The notes: a model not told the origin generated them from the sequence alone. Numbered from the stretch's first letter, positions 8,323 to 13,108 are shown. The stretch: DNA of 13,545 nt from Candidatus Woesearchaeota archaeon (GCA_014728835.1 WJKY01000095.1:1-13545), one strand, 5' to 3'. Translations and numbers: made by a program.

Positions 8323-8344
8323 AACCCCTGTATTTACAAGGGTT
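8323..8344. promoter_or_regulatory. 22-bp near-perfect palindrome (operator-like)
   Basis: Half sites AACCC-n-TGTA and TACA-n-GGGTT are arranged around a central TT. Nine of eleven base pairs are symmetric; only 8328/8339 and the centre break it. Size and symmetry fit a dimeric regulator site. There is no T tract, so it is not a standard terminator. It lies directly after the TGACAC tandem repeat. Confidence 0.5.
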
Positions 8345-8552
8345 CGCCTATGATCCGCAATCAGATGCCGTGTGTTTAACGCTTTGCCGATTCCCAACAA
8401 TCTCTACTTTTTTTCGATTTTCCCCCCTAAACCCACTTGACAGCCCAATCCACAGCGGTGTACCACTGTTTTTTCTTTGGTCTTGCCCAGATCTACTGTT
8501 AATAGGTATGCATGGGGTAGCGGGGACAAGGTGCAGTGGGACCCCAAAGGTA

Positions 8553-9218
8553 CTACGGACGTTGCGCCCCGCCGGGCTGATCGTCGCCGTTGTCCTCTTC
8601 TGGTGCCGGGAGAAGCCCGGCGAGGGTTGATCTGATCGACTCATCGCCCGCCAGGTCGGCGAGGATATCCGGTCGAGCCTGGAGCATGATGGTGAGTTCG
8701 TTTCTGGTGGTTGTTAGATCTATGTGCTCGTGGCGTGAGTTGATCCTGGTGATGTAATGTCCGGCGACACGGCCGCGGAGCTCCTCGCAGCGTGCAGCTG
8801 CTTTATAGTCTGGCCGGTCTGGGTCGCTCAGCGCTTTCTCCCGGATGCGGCGCAGCGCCAGCATATGCTCCCCGGCGGATAGCTGCTCTTGCTCCTGCAG
8901 CATCTGTGTGTAGTAGCCGATCCGCTCGCGGATCTTCCCCGGCCACATGGACACAGAGCCGGCCTGCTGCTCCCGGTACGCCGTCATCTGGCGGTCCGGG
9001 TAGGCTTGCACATAGCACGCGCGCGCGTCACCAGCCCACTCCGAGAACACGTACAGCCACGCCAGGCGATCATCTTCTTTACTGATCTTCGCCATCTTGT
9101 AGGATAGGTTGATCGGCGGATTCTTGTCCTGTGGCCCCTTGCCCGGCGGCTTGCGGACCTTCCTCGTTAGAGGTTTACGCTTGCGTTTTGCTTTGGGGTT
9201 TGGTTTGTCTGTATCCAT
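8553..9218 (-). CDS. terS: Terminase small subunit-like protein
   Basis: A 221-residue protein read from ATG 9218. Residues 1-35 are a very basic, Lys/Arg/Pro-rich tail. Residues about 48-80 (KEDDRLAWLYVFSEWAGDARACYVQAYPD) resemble the helix-turn-helix region of small terminases. Then comes a long helical segment with LSAGEHMLALRRIREKAL, SDPDRPDYKAAARCEELRGR and VAGHY (about 113-155), the oligomerisation-type pattern seen in TerS proteins. The protein selects phage DNA for TerL. The frame is open further upstream to 9347, but that part lies across the divergent promoter region. A TG-n-TATCAT extended -10 ends 8 bases before this ATG, so the mRNA would be leaderless or nearly so. Family call is by pattern, moderately sure. 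Confidence 0.7.
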   Translation of the reverse strand: MDTDKPNPKAKRKRKPLTRKVRKPPGKGPQDKNPPINLSYKMAKISKEDDRLAWLYVFSEWAGDARACYVQAYPDRQMTAYREQQAGSVSMWPGKIRERIGYYTQMLQEQEQLSAGEHMLALRRIREKALSDPDRPDYKAAARCEELRGRVAGHYITRINSRHEHIDLTTTRNELTIMLQARPDILADLAGDESIRSTLAGLLPAPEEDNGDDQPGGAQRP

Positions 9219-9226
9219 AGCCGGCC

Positions 9227-9232
9227 ATGATA
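9227..9232 (-). promoter_or_regulatory. Extended -10 promoter of terS
   Basis: Read on the minus strand, TGG-TATCAT forms an extended -10 (TG-n-TATCAT). No good -35 is seen 16-18 bases upstream (TCTCAA at spacing 17). The distance of 8 bases to the ATG puts the transcription start at or within two bases of the start codon. The same CGTGGTATC(A/T)T core precedes the gene at 12754. Confidence 0.5.
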
Positions 9233-9279
9233 CCACGACCCGGCGGTCATTGAGACTCATTCTCTTTTGCGCCTTTTTT

Positions 9280-9292
9280 CGGAAAAAATCCG
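9280..9292. promoter_or_regulatory. AT-rich symmetric site upstream of the plus promoter
   Basis: CGGAAAAAATCCG has symmetric ends CGGA/TCCG, and overlaps a T6-CGG-A6 inverted repeat. It lies just upstream of the -35 at 9301, so it could be an UP element or a regulator site in the terS/plus-operon divergent region. Weak evidence, position only. Confidence 0.35.
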
Positions 9293-9300
9293 TAAAGCCC

Positions 9301-9328
9301 TTGACAGCGATAGCCGATGGGGTATCAT
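9301..9328 (+). promoter_or_regulatory. Sigma70-type promoter of the integrase-side operon
   Basis: TTGACA (9301-9306), a 16-base spacer, then TATCAT (9323-9328): a consensus -35 and a near-consensus -10. It is directed into the gene at 9377 and diverges from terS. The promoter at 12859 has the same TTGACA-N16-TATC layout. Confidence 0.75.
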
Positions 9329-9335
9329 GTATACC
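9321..9335. promoter_or_regulatory. Operator-like inverted repeat over the -10
   Basis: GGTAT-CATGT-ATACC is a perfect 5-bp inverted repeat covering the -10 box, the usual place for a repressor to block transcription. The XRE-type protein encoded at 10299 in the same operon is a candidate binder (inference). Confidence 0.5.
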
Positions 9336-9338
9336 AGA

Positions 9339-9358
9339 CGCGGGCAATGCCGCCCGCG
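9339..9358 (+). other. Stem-loop in the 5' untranslated region
   Basis: CGCGGGC / GCCCGCG form a perfect 7-bp stem with a 6-base loop (AATGCC), just before the ribosome site AAGGA of the gene at 9377. It would lie near the 5' end of the transcript and may protect the mRNA or affect ribosome access. Confidence 0.55.
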
Positions 9359-9376
9359 AAACTGAAAGGACACATC

Positions 9377-9859
9377 ATGACAACGCAAATCAACGAACTC
9401 CGCGAGCTGGCTGCTGCGGCCGCCAGCAGGTGGACCGGATGCGACTGGACCACTGATGAGGGCCGGACTGGCCTCGATCTCGACGATGCCAATGGAGCCG
9501 CCCTGCGCCGGGCCGCCGAGGCGCTCGACGAGGGATGGGATGACGATCTAATGCCTGTCGCGCCCTCTCGGGGGCCCGATGAGCTGGGGTGCGATCTGGC
9601 GGACTGGCGCGAGGCGTATATTGACGACCTGCGCGACGCCGCTGATTGGCTTGAGCGCGTGGCTGAGGATGCGGCCGGCGCTGCGGCAGCCGCAGACGAG
9701 ATCATGGCGCAGATCGAGCGCGGCGAGCTGCGCGAGCTCGCCTATCACGGCTCGCCCTGCTCAATCGAGGCCGAGTACGGCGCCTGTCCAGCGTGGCGGG
9801 CGTGGCAAAACGCCGCAGAGGAATATCTGGCCGCGCTGGGGGAGGACGACGACGCATGA
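9377..9859 (+). CDS. Highly acidic 160-residue protein of unknown function
   Basis: From ATG 9377, with AAAGGA 7 bases upstream. I count 39 Asp/Glu against 12 Arg and no Lys, net charge about -27, with many Ala and predicted helices (EAYIDDLRDAADWLERVAED and others). Four cysteines and several Trp are present. No family is recognised. Strong acidity, early position next to the promoter and small size are the profile of DNA-mimic proteins (as in Ocr or ArdA anti-restriction proteins), but I see no specific similarity to either. An earlier in-frame ATG at 9317 falls inside the promoter and is rejected. The stop overlaps the next start as ATGA. Confidence 0.7.
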   Translation: MTTQINELRELAAAAASRWTGCDWTTDEGRTGLDLDDANGAALRRAAEALDEGWDDDLMPVAPSRGPDELGCDLADWREAYIDDLRDAADWLERVAEDAAGAAAAADEIMAQIERGELRELAYHGSPCSIEAEYGACPAWRAWQNAAEEYLAALGEDDDA

Positions 9860-10029
9860 CACATCCCGCGCGCAACAATCCGCATCACCAGCGCATCCGG
9901 CAAATGCGCCTGACCACGCCCGCATTGATCGAGCGTGCGACGAAGGCTTGCCATTTTGCCATGCGGAATACGGCCACAGGCGCGTGGCTGGCCGTGGCGC
10001 TGGAAAGATTACAGAAAACCTCTAACTGA
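9856..10029 (+). CDS. Small basic protein of unknown function
   Basis: 57 residues beginning MTHPARNNPHHQRIRQM. The first 16 residues are His/Arg-rich and the rest may form one or two amphipathic helices (LIERATKACHFAMRNTATGAWLAVALERLQ, shown in part: about 24-53). The ATG overlaps the preceding stop by ATGA and has GGAGG 10 bases upstream, indicating translational coupling. A longer frame from 9793 would overlap the previous gene. I do not recognise the family. Basic next to a very acidic partner gene could mean an interacting pair, which is speculation. Confidence 0.6.
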   Translation: MTHPARNNPHHQRIRQMRLTTPALIERATKACHFAMRNTATGAWLAVALERLQKTSN

Positions 10030-10041
10030 AAGGAACAAATC

Positions 10042-10242
10042 ATGTTGACGATCTACCAAATCGACGAAGGCAAGGAATCTTTGATTTCCAGTGACGACGA
10101 GACTGGGCGGTTTGTCGTGGCCGAAGTGTGGGGCGTCGATATGGACGTGCCACAAGACGCGGGGTTGGCCGTCGATCCCAACACGCTCACCGACGAGCAG
10201 AAAAACCACTTCCGCCGTCACGGGTGGTGCATCGCCGACTAA
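10042..10242 (+). CDS. Small acidic protein of unknown function
   Basis: 66 residues, MLTIYQIDEGKESLISSDDE, then a beta-rich stretch (RFVVAEVWGVDMDV) and an acidic-to-basic end (TLTDEQKNHFRRHGWCIAD). The start is set by AAAGGA 7 bases upstream. The leader AACTGAAAGGA-n-CA-n-ATCATG is almost the same as that of the gene at 9377, so the two ribosome sites may be duplicated or jointly controlled. No family recognised. Confidence 0.6.
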   Translation: MLTIYQIDEGKESLISSDDETGRFVVAEVWGVDMDVPQDAGLAVDPNTLTDEQKNHFRRHGWCIAD

Positions 10243-10249
10243 CTGCGAA

Positions 10250-10259
10250 CCTTTCAGTT
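10250..10259 (+). other. 3' segment complementary to two ribosome binding sites
   Basis: CCTTTCAGTT, 8 bases after the stop of the gene at 10042, is the exact reverse complement of AACTGAAAGG at 9360-9369 and 10024-10033, which hold the ribosome sites of the genes at 9377 and 10042. In the shared transcript it could pair with and hide either site. It can also pair locally (AACTG 10241-10245 with CAGTT 10255-10259). Confidence 0.4.
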
Positions 10260-10263
10260 GCCT

Positions 10264-10294
10264 GCCCCGTCGCCTCTGGGCGGGGCCGGCTTTT
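10264..10294 (+). terminator. Possible intrinsic terminator or attenuator
   Basis: GCCCCG (10264-10269) and CGGGGC (10281-10286) form a 6-bp GC stem with an 11-base loop, followed after CGG-C by TTTT (10291-10294). The T tract is short and offset, so termination would be partial. It would reduce read-through from the small-gene operon into the HTH and integrase genes. Confidence 0.45.
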
Positions 10295-10298
10295 CACC

Positions 10299-10541
10299 AT
10301 GACACACGAGCCGTGCATAAGAGACACGATCCGCGAGGCCCTCGACCGATGCAAGGCCGAGGGCATATCGCAGAAAGAGATTGGGCGTCGGTCCGGCATC
10401 CCGCAGCCGAACATCAGCGCGTACATCCACGGCAGGATAGACATGGGATCACGCCGCATCGACCGGCTGCTGGCCGCCCTGGGGTTGGACGTGCAAACAA
10501 CGAGAACGAGGAGGACACGACGTGGAGATCACCGTCGCTAA
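10299..10541 (+). CDS. XRE-type helix-turn-helix regulator (small)
   Basis: 80 residues from ATG 10299. The core IREALDRCKAEGISQKEIGR, then SGIPQPNISAYIHGR and RRIDRLLAALGLD, is a typical XRE/Cro-type helix-turn-helix (about residues 10-60): helix 2 SQKEIGRRSG, recognition helix QPNISAYIHG. The Arg-rich tail (RTRRTRRGDHRR) overlaps the integrase start. No clear ribosome site precedes the ATG, so it may be translated poorly or by coupling. It could act as Cro/repressor at the symmetric sites near 9321 or as an integrase-linked excision regulator; both are inference from context. Confidence 0.75.
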   Translation: MTHEPCIRDTIREALDRCKAEGISQKEIGRRSGIPQPNISAYIHGRIDMGSRRIDRLLAALGLDVQTTRTRRTRRGDHRR

Positions 10542-11634
10542 GAACGGCCGCTATTGGCAGGCCCGTTGGATCGACGACGACGGCAAGCGACGTGGAAAGG
10601 CCCTTGGCCGCATCGACAAGGTGAGCCACGCCCAAGCCCGCCGCATCGCCCGTAAAATCGAAGCGGCAAGGGCCAACCAGCCGACAAGCAAGGTGCTCAC
10701 GGTCCGCCTCGACGGTTGCGCATGCCCCAAGCTCGCCGACCACTGCACCGACTACCGCCGCCACAAGACGGCCCTCACCGACGCTTCCCAAAAATCACTG
10801 GCGAAGACCGGACAGTATCTTGTTGAGTTTTTCGGCAACAACGTGGAATTGCACCACATTACGAGCAAGGGGGCTCGGGACTGGCGGACGTGGATGACGA
10901 CCCAGCCGGGCCGCAAACCGGGGACGACGATGACCGACGCCAGCGTCTGCGTGCACGTGCGCAACGCGAAAGCCTACATGCGGCAGGCTGTCGAGGATGG
11001 GCTGGTGCCGGCGAACCCATTCGCCAGGCTGGACGGCCGACCGGCGGCGCCGGCCAAGACGTGGCGTCACGTGAGCGAGGCGGAGATCCTCAGCGTCATG
11101 GACAACTGCACCGATGGCCAGGTGCGGCTGATGCTCGCCTTGTGTCGGCTCGCAGGGCTGAGGAAGGGCGAGACCATGGCTCTGACGTGGGACGCCGTGG
11201 ACTGGCAGCAGCGGCGCCTGCGTGTCCGCTGCCGGAAGACCGAGCGGTACAAGGATCACGCCGAGCGGCTGCTACCCATCAGCCCCACGCTCTACCCGTT
11301 ATTGCTCGAGCGCTTCGAAGCCGCGGCCGAGGGCGAGGCGGGACCATGCTCGACGGTGACGGCCAGGCGAGCGGACACGTTGGCCAGACGAGCGATCAAG
11401 GCGGCCGGCTTGCGGGTGTGGGCGAAGCCGTTTCACACGCTCCGGAAATCGTGCGCCACCGACTGGGCGAAGCAGTATCCACAGCATGCGGTGAGCGAAT
11501 GGCTGGGCCACTCAATGCAGGTGGCGCAGGACCACTACCTCAAGGTGACCGAGCAGCTTTACGACCAGGCGACCGGCAAATTGACACGAAATCTGACACA
11601 AAACGCCCATGAGGCTACTCAAGAAACGACGTAA
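10522..11634 (+). CDS. int: Tyrosine recombinase (phage integrase)
   Basis: 370 residues from GTG 10522, with GAGGAGG 7 bases upstream and a 20-base overlap with the HTH gene. N-terminal arm-binding-type region (residues 1-55, KNGRYWQARWIDDDGKRRGK), SAM-like core-binding domain (about 70-170), and catalytic domain (180-345). Catalytic residues visible: Arg214 in AGLRKGE, Lys239 in CRKTERYK, His305-x-x-Arg308 in FHTLRKS, His330 in WLGHS and the nucleophile Tyr339 in HYLKV. All are present, so it should be active. It catalyses site-specific integration and excision between attP and a host attB, here apparently a tRNA-Arg gene. The gene's 3' end contains one of the TGACAC repeat pairs. Confidence 0.95.
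   Translation: MEITVAKNGRYWQARWIDDDGKRRGKALGRIDKVSHAQARRIARKIEAARANQPTSKVLTVRLDGCACPKLADHCTDYRRHKTALTDASQKSLAKTGQYLVEFFGNNVELHHITSKGARDWRTWMTTQPGRKPGTTMTDASVCVHVRNAKAYMRQAVEDGLVPANPFARLDGRPAAPAKTWRHVSEAEILSVMDNCTDGQVRLMLALCRLAGLRKGETMALTWDAVDWQQRRLRVRCRKTERYKDHAERLLPISPTLYPLLLERFEAAAEGEAGPCSTVTARRADTLARRAIKAAGLRVWAKPFHTLRKSCATDWAKQYPQHAVSEWLGHSMQVAQDHYLKVTEQLYDQATGKLTRNLTQNAHEATQETT
11581..11607 (+). repeat. Integrase arm-type site candidate, left arm
   Basis: Two TGACAC hexamers 12 bases apart (11582, 11594), followed by AAAACGCC. It lies inside the 3' end of int and about 75-100 bases left of the tRNA-like core. It resembles the right-hand copy at 11815: the segment TGACACAAAA(C/G)GCC differs at one base. 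Paired repeats on both sides of a core are typical of phage attP arms. Confidence 0.5.
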
Positions 11635-11654
11635 GTCCTTATCTGACAAGCACT

Positions 11655-11693
11655 GCGCCCGTAGCTCAATTGGATAGAGCATCTGACTTCGGA
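11655..11693 (+). other. 5' half of tRNA-Arg(TCG), probable att core
   Basis: 39 bases fit the first half of a tRNA exactly: acceptor strand GCGCCCG, TA, D-stem GCTC/GAGC around AATTGGATA, A, anticodon strand TCTGA and loop CTTCGGA with anticodon TCG (11689-11691). The expected TCAGA of the anticodon stem does not follow; the sequence switches to unrelated bases at 11694. So this is not a functional tRNA. It lies 20 bases after int. Tyrosine integrases often recombine in the anticodon region of tRNA genes. The break at the anticodon loop is therefore the likely crossover area, with the last bases of this segment as identity block. Confidence 0.75.
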
Positions 11694-11814
11694 GCCGATC
11701 CGGGCCGTCTATAACGTGCTGTGGTTTCTGATGTTACGCCAGCGTCCGCAAAGGGTTATGCTGCATTGTCAGGCGCACGTCCGGCGCTGGTTTAGGTGCG
11801 GTTTCGGCGGTGGT

Positions 11815-11840
11815 TTGACACACAATTGACACAAAAGGCC
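11815..11840 (+). repeat. Integrase arm-type site candidate, right arm
   Basis: TGACAC at 11816 and 11827 (11 bases apart), followed by AAAAGGCC, in the same orientation as the copy at 11581. It is about 120 bases right of the tRNA-like core. Together with the left copy it makes a symmetric attP-like layout. Confidence 0.5.
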
Positions 11841-11845
11841 AAGCG

Positions 11846-12304
11846 TCACTCCGGGCAGCGATATACTTCAATTGTGGCGAACAGCATCGGTCCATACGAT
11901 CCCTGCCCACCGTACTCTTCCTGAATCAGAACGACGTCTCCATTGTGCTTGGCGCCGAAGTTCTTGGCGTAGTTGCGGGAACATTCCTGTTGTGGGTACA
12001 GAGGCCCTACCTTGCACCATCCGCTCGCGACGTGCGCCAATCCCTCGACGTCGTGTGCGTTCGTGGTCACACGCACTTTTACAGCCTCTCCAATGGGCTG
12101 TTTGAACATGGGTGACGCGCACGCTGCGATGCTTATGGTCACCGCCAGCAGTAGGGCCTTCGGACCGGTTCGCTTCACCAGACTCACAATCCAAGTGGCG
12201 ATCCCGAAGATCATGACACCGATCGGACCTGCAACAACGGCGCTGATGGCAAGGCAATGATTCCATGCGGTTGAGGGTTTAGTCTTGGACTCTTCGGCAT
12301 TCAT
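11846..12304 (-). CDS. Membrane/lipoprotein with DUF4156-like C-terminal part
   Basis: 152 residues from ATG 12304, with AAGGG 6 bases upstream. Two hydrophobic segments: about 17-43 (AISAVVAGPIGVMIFGIATW and beyond), and about 49-64 (KALLLAVTISIAACASP). The second has a basic lead (KRTGPK) and a lipobox-like IAAC, so a shorter product starting near the internal GTG would look like a classical lipoprotein. The C-terminal part, with GWCKVGPLYPQQECSRNYAK, FGAKHNGDVVLI and IEVYRCPE, resembles the DUF4156 lipoprotein pattern (Cys pair, NxAAxxGxxxV, YxCP end), as recalled. A phage-borne envelope lipoprotein could serve superinfection exclusion or lysis; neither is shown. The gene reads toward the att region. 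Confidence 0.65.
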   Translation of the reverse strand: MNAEESKTKPSTAWNHCLAISAVVAGPIGVMIFGIATWIVSLVKRTGPKALLLAVTISIAACASPMFKQPIGEAVKVRVTTNAHDVEGLAHVASGWCKVGPLYPQQECSRNYAKNFGAKHNGDVVLIQEEYGGQGSYGPMLFATIEVYRCPE

Positions 12305-12419
12305 GTCGTACCCTTCATGCGGCAGGCCCGCCTTGTCCATCCTCCCGTGAGCTGCGGGTTGGACGGGCGGGTCTGTCGCTGTTCGCCACCGGTCCTATCC
12401 GCCCTATCACTACCCGGCA

Positions 12420-12485
12420 ATCCCCAGCGGAATGAACCCCGTGAGCTATTGAGCTGCATTCCGCCGCTGGGGATCTGCTTTTTTT
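12420..12485. terminator. Long hairpin plus T7 tract (terminator on + / frameshift element on -)
   Basis: ATCCCCAGCGG-AATG (12420-12434) pairs with CATT-CCGCCGCTGGGGAT (12457-12474), leaving only a 3-base bulge, with a 22-base loop. On the plus strand it is followed by CTGC and seven T, so it can be an intrinsic terminator for rightward transcription. On the minus strand the order is A7, GCAG, then the stem, at the 3' end of the gene at 12446-12754; this is the layout of a -1 frameshift signal. Confidence 0.55.
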
Positions 12486-12754
12486 GCGGGTGAGCCCCGG
12501 GCATGTTCGATCTGCTCGTTCAGCCGTCCGACCATCCACTCATACGCCGACAGTTCTGCCTCTGGCGGAGCGTCATTTTGCAGCACAATCAACTTCATGA
12601 TCGGCGGCTGTCGCAAAAACCATTTCGCGATCATCGACATCCCCCCGTTTTTTGACAGCCTGTTCTGCTTGAAAAGATTGTTAAGCTCCGCCTTCTCGTC
12701 GCGGCTCAGGCCGAGCGACACGCCCGTGAATGCTGGAACATTTTCATCGTCCAT
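12446..12754 (-). CDS. Small unknown protein with possible -1 frameshift extension
   Basis: 102 residues from ATG 12754. It starts MDDENVPAFTGVSLGLSRDE, continues with a helical stretch (KAELNNLFKQNRLSKNGGMS) and MIAKWFLRQPPIMKLIVL, and ends with a charged helix and a Lys/Arg-rich tail. No family is recognised; small DNA-binding or toxin/antitoxin-like regulators are possible. There is no ribosome site: the -10 ends 6 bases before the ATG, so the message should be leaderless. Near the end, codons GCA AAA AAA form the slippery heptamer A-AAA-AAA, 4 bases before a strong stem. A -1 shift there would replace the last residues by about 50 others and stop at 12315, just before the next gene (12304). 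Confidence 0.6.
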   Translation of the reverse strand: MDDENVPAFTGVSLGLSRDEKAELNNLFKQNRLSKNGGMSMIAKWFLRQPPIMKLIVLQNDAPPEAELSAYEWMVGRLNEQIEHARGSPAKKADPQRRNAAQ

Positions 12755-12760
12755 AAAAAA

Positions 12761-12789
12761 AAGATACCACGGCGGCGATGCAAAAGCAA
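12761..12789 (-). promoter_or_regulatory. Promoter giving a leaderless mRNA
   Basis: On the minus strand: TTGCTT (12789-12784), 17-base spacer, TATCTT (12766-12761) with TGG directly before it (extended -10). Six T then separate it from the ATG at 12754. The expected transcription start is the A of the start codon. Confidence 0.6.
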
Positions 12790-12790
12790 G

Positions 12791-12849
12791 TTTTCCACAA
12801 CGTAAGTTCCTGTTTTAGCGTAGATTACGGCCTATCACGTTTATCCACG
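12791..12849. promoter_or_regulatory. Divergent control region with DnaA-box-like sites
   Basis: Between the two divergent promoters lie TTTTCCACA (12791-12799), which fits TTWTNCACA, and TTATCCACG (12841-12849), one base off. There is also the symmetric CGTA-GAT-TACG (12819-12829), and ATCACGT occurs twice (12834 and 12864 areas). These could be operator sites or part of a replication origin; two boxes are too few to call an origin. Confidence 0.3.
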
Positions 12850-12858
12850 TTACCTAAC

Positions 12859-12886
12859 TTGACATCACGTCGCTACAGAGTATCCT
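12859..12886 (+). promoter_or_regulatory. Sigma70-type promoter of the tRNA/DUF6948 unit
   Basis: TTGACA (12859-12864), 16-base spacer, TATCCT (12881-12886). Expected start at about 12893, exactly where the interleaved inverted repeats begin. Same architecture as the promoter at 9301. Confidence 0.75.
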
Positions 12887-12892
12887 CCTGGC

Positions 12893-12992
12893 CATGGTGT
12901 GTTGGTTTCACCAAGTCGCATTGAGGATTTGCCCCGGTTTGCCCCGCGCCAGTTCTTGGCCAGCACACCATGCTCTCAACCTGGCGCGGGGC
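12893..12992 (+). ncRNA. Structured leader or small RNA with interleaved inverted repeats
   Basis: Four segments alternate. A: CATGGTGTGTTGG (12893-12905). B: GCCCCGCGCCAG (12941-12952). A': CCAGCACACCATG (12960-12972). B': CTGGCGCGGGGC (12981-12992). A pairs with A' over 13 bp (one G-U), B with B' over 12 perfect bp. Because the order is A-B-A'-B', the stems either exclude each other or form a pseudoknot. A third small hairpin TTGGT-TTC-ACCAA (12902-12914) competes with A. B-B' is followed by CTTTACTT, a weak terminator tail. The RNA would start at the promoter's predicted start and lead into the tRNA 9 bases later. It matches no RNA class I know. The GATTTGCCCC/GGTTTGCCCC tandem (12926-12945) is part of it. 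Confidence 0.5.
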
Positions 12993-13001
12993 CTTTACTT
13001 C

Positions 13002-13074
13002 GGCGGGGTAGAGAAGTGGCAATCTCGCTGGGCCCATAACCCGGAAGTCGCAGGTTCGAATCCTGCCCCCGCTA
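13002..13074 (+). tRNA. Initiator-type tRNA-Met (anticodon CAT)
   Basis: 73 bases fold as a full cloverleaf: acceptor GGCGGGG with CCCCGCT, D-stem GAGA/TCTC, anticodon stem CTGGG/CCCGG around loop CCCATAA (CAT at 13035-13037), variable AAGTC, T-arm GCAGG-TTCGAAT-CCTGC, discriminator A. Initiator marks are present: three consecutive G-C pairs at 29-31/39-41 and A11-U24 in the D-stem. The first pair is G1-U72 instead of the usual C1/A72 mismatch, a weak pair that may still allow formylation. CCA is not encoded (TTC follows), so it must be added after transcription. It lies 34 bases before the DUF6948-like start and shares its promoter. Confidence 0.88.
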
Positions 13075-13108
13075 TTCAACCATCAACCCATTGAACAGGA
13101 GCAACGAG

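Larger units (their letters stand above)
8107..8552. other. Non-coding gap between terS and terL
   Basis: No convincing gene was found in these 446 bases on either strand. Frames at 8188-8379, 8370-8630 and 8348-8644 lack family motifs. The content is unusual: G/C homopolymer tracts (8209-8241), a doubled TGACACAATC-type repeat (8293-8320), a 22-bp near-palindrome (8323-8344) and a lone TTGACA (8437-8442) without a good -10. As it separates the two terminase genes, it is a candidate location for packaging recognition and for a terL promoter. Confidence 0.6.

Noticed and set aside
8188..8644. Small frames in the terS-terL gap on both strands
   Set aside because: No ribosome sites or family motifs, and they run through homopolymers and overlap terS; similarity of one to the integrase tail comes from the shared TGACAC repeat.
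10890..11612. Second plus frame inside the integrase gene
   Set aside because: Out-of-frame shadow of int, which has all catalytic residues.
12791..12849. Replication origin based on DnaA-like boxes
   Set aside because: Only one full and one near match, no AT-rich unwinding tract and no replication gene in the window; kept only as a low-confidence site.
12873..13094. Short frames on both strands over the tRNA (ending in motifs such as GGRIRTCDFRVM and NPEVAGSNPAPA)
   Set aside because: These strings are well-known false translations of tRNA genes; the DNA folds as a full tRNA.
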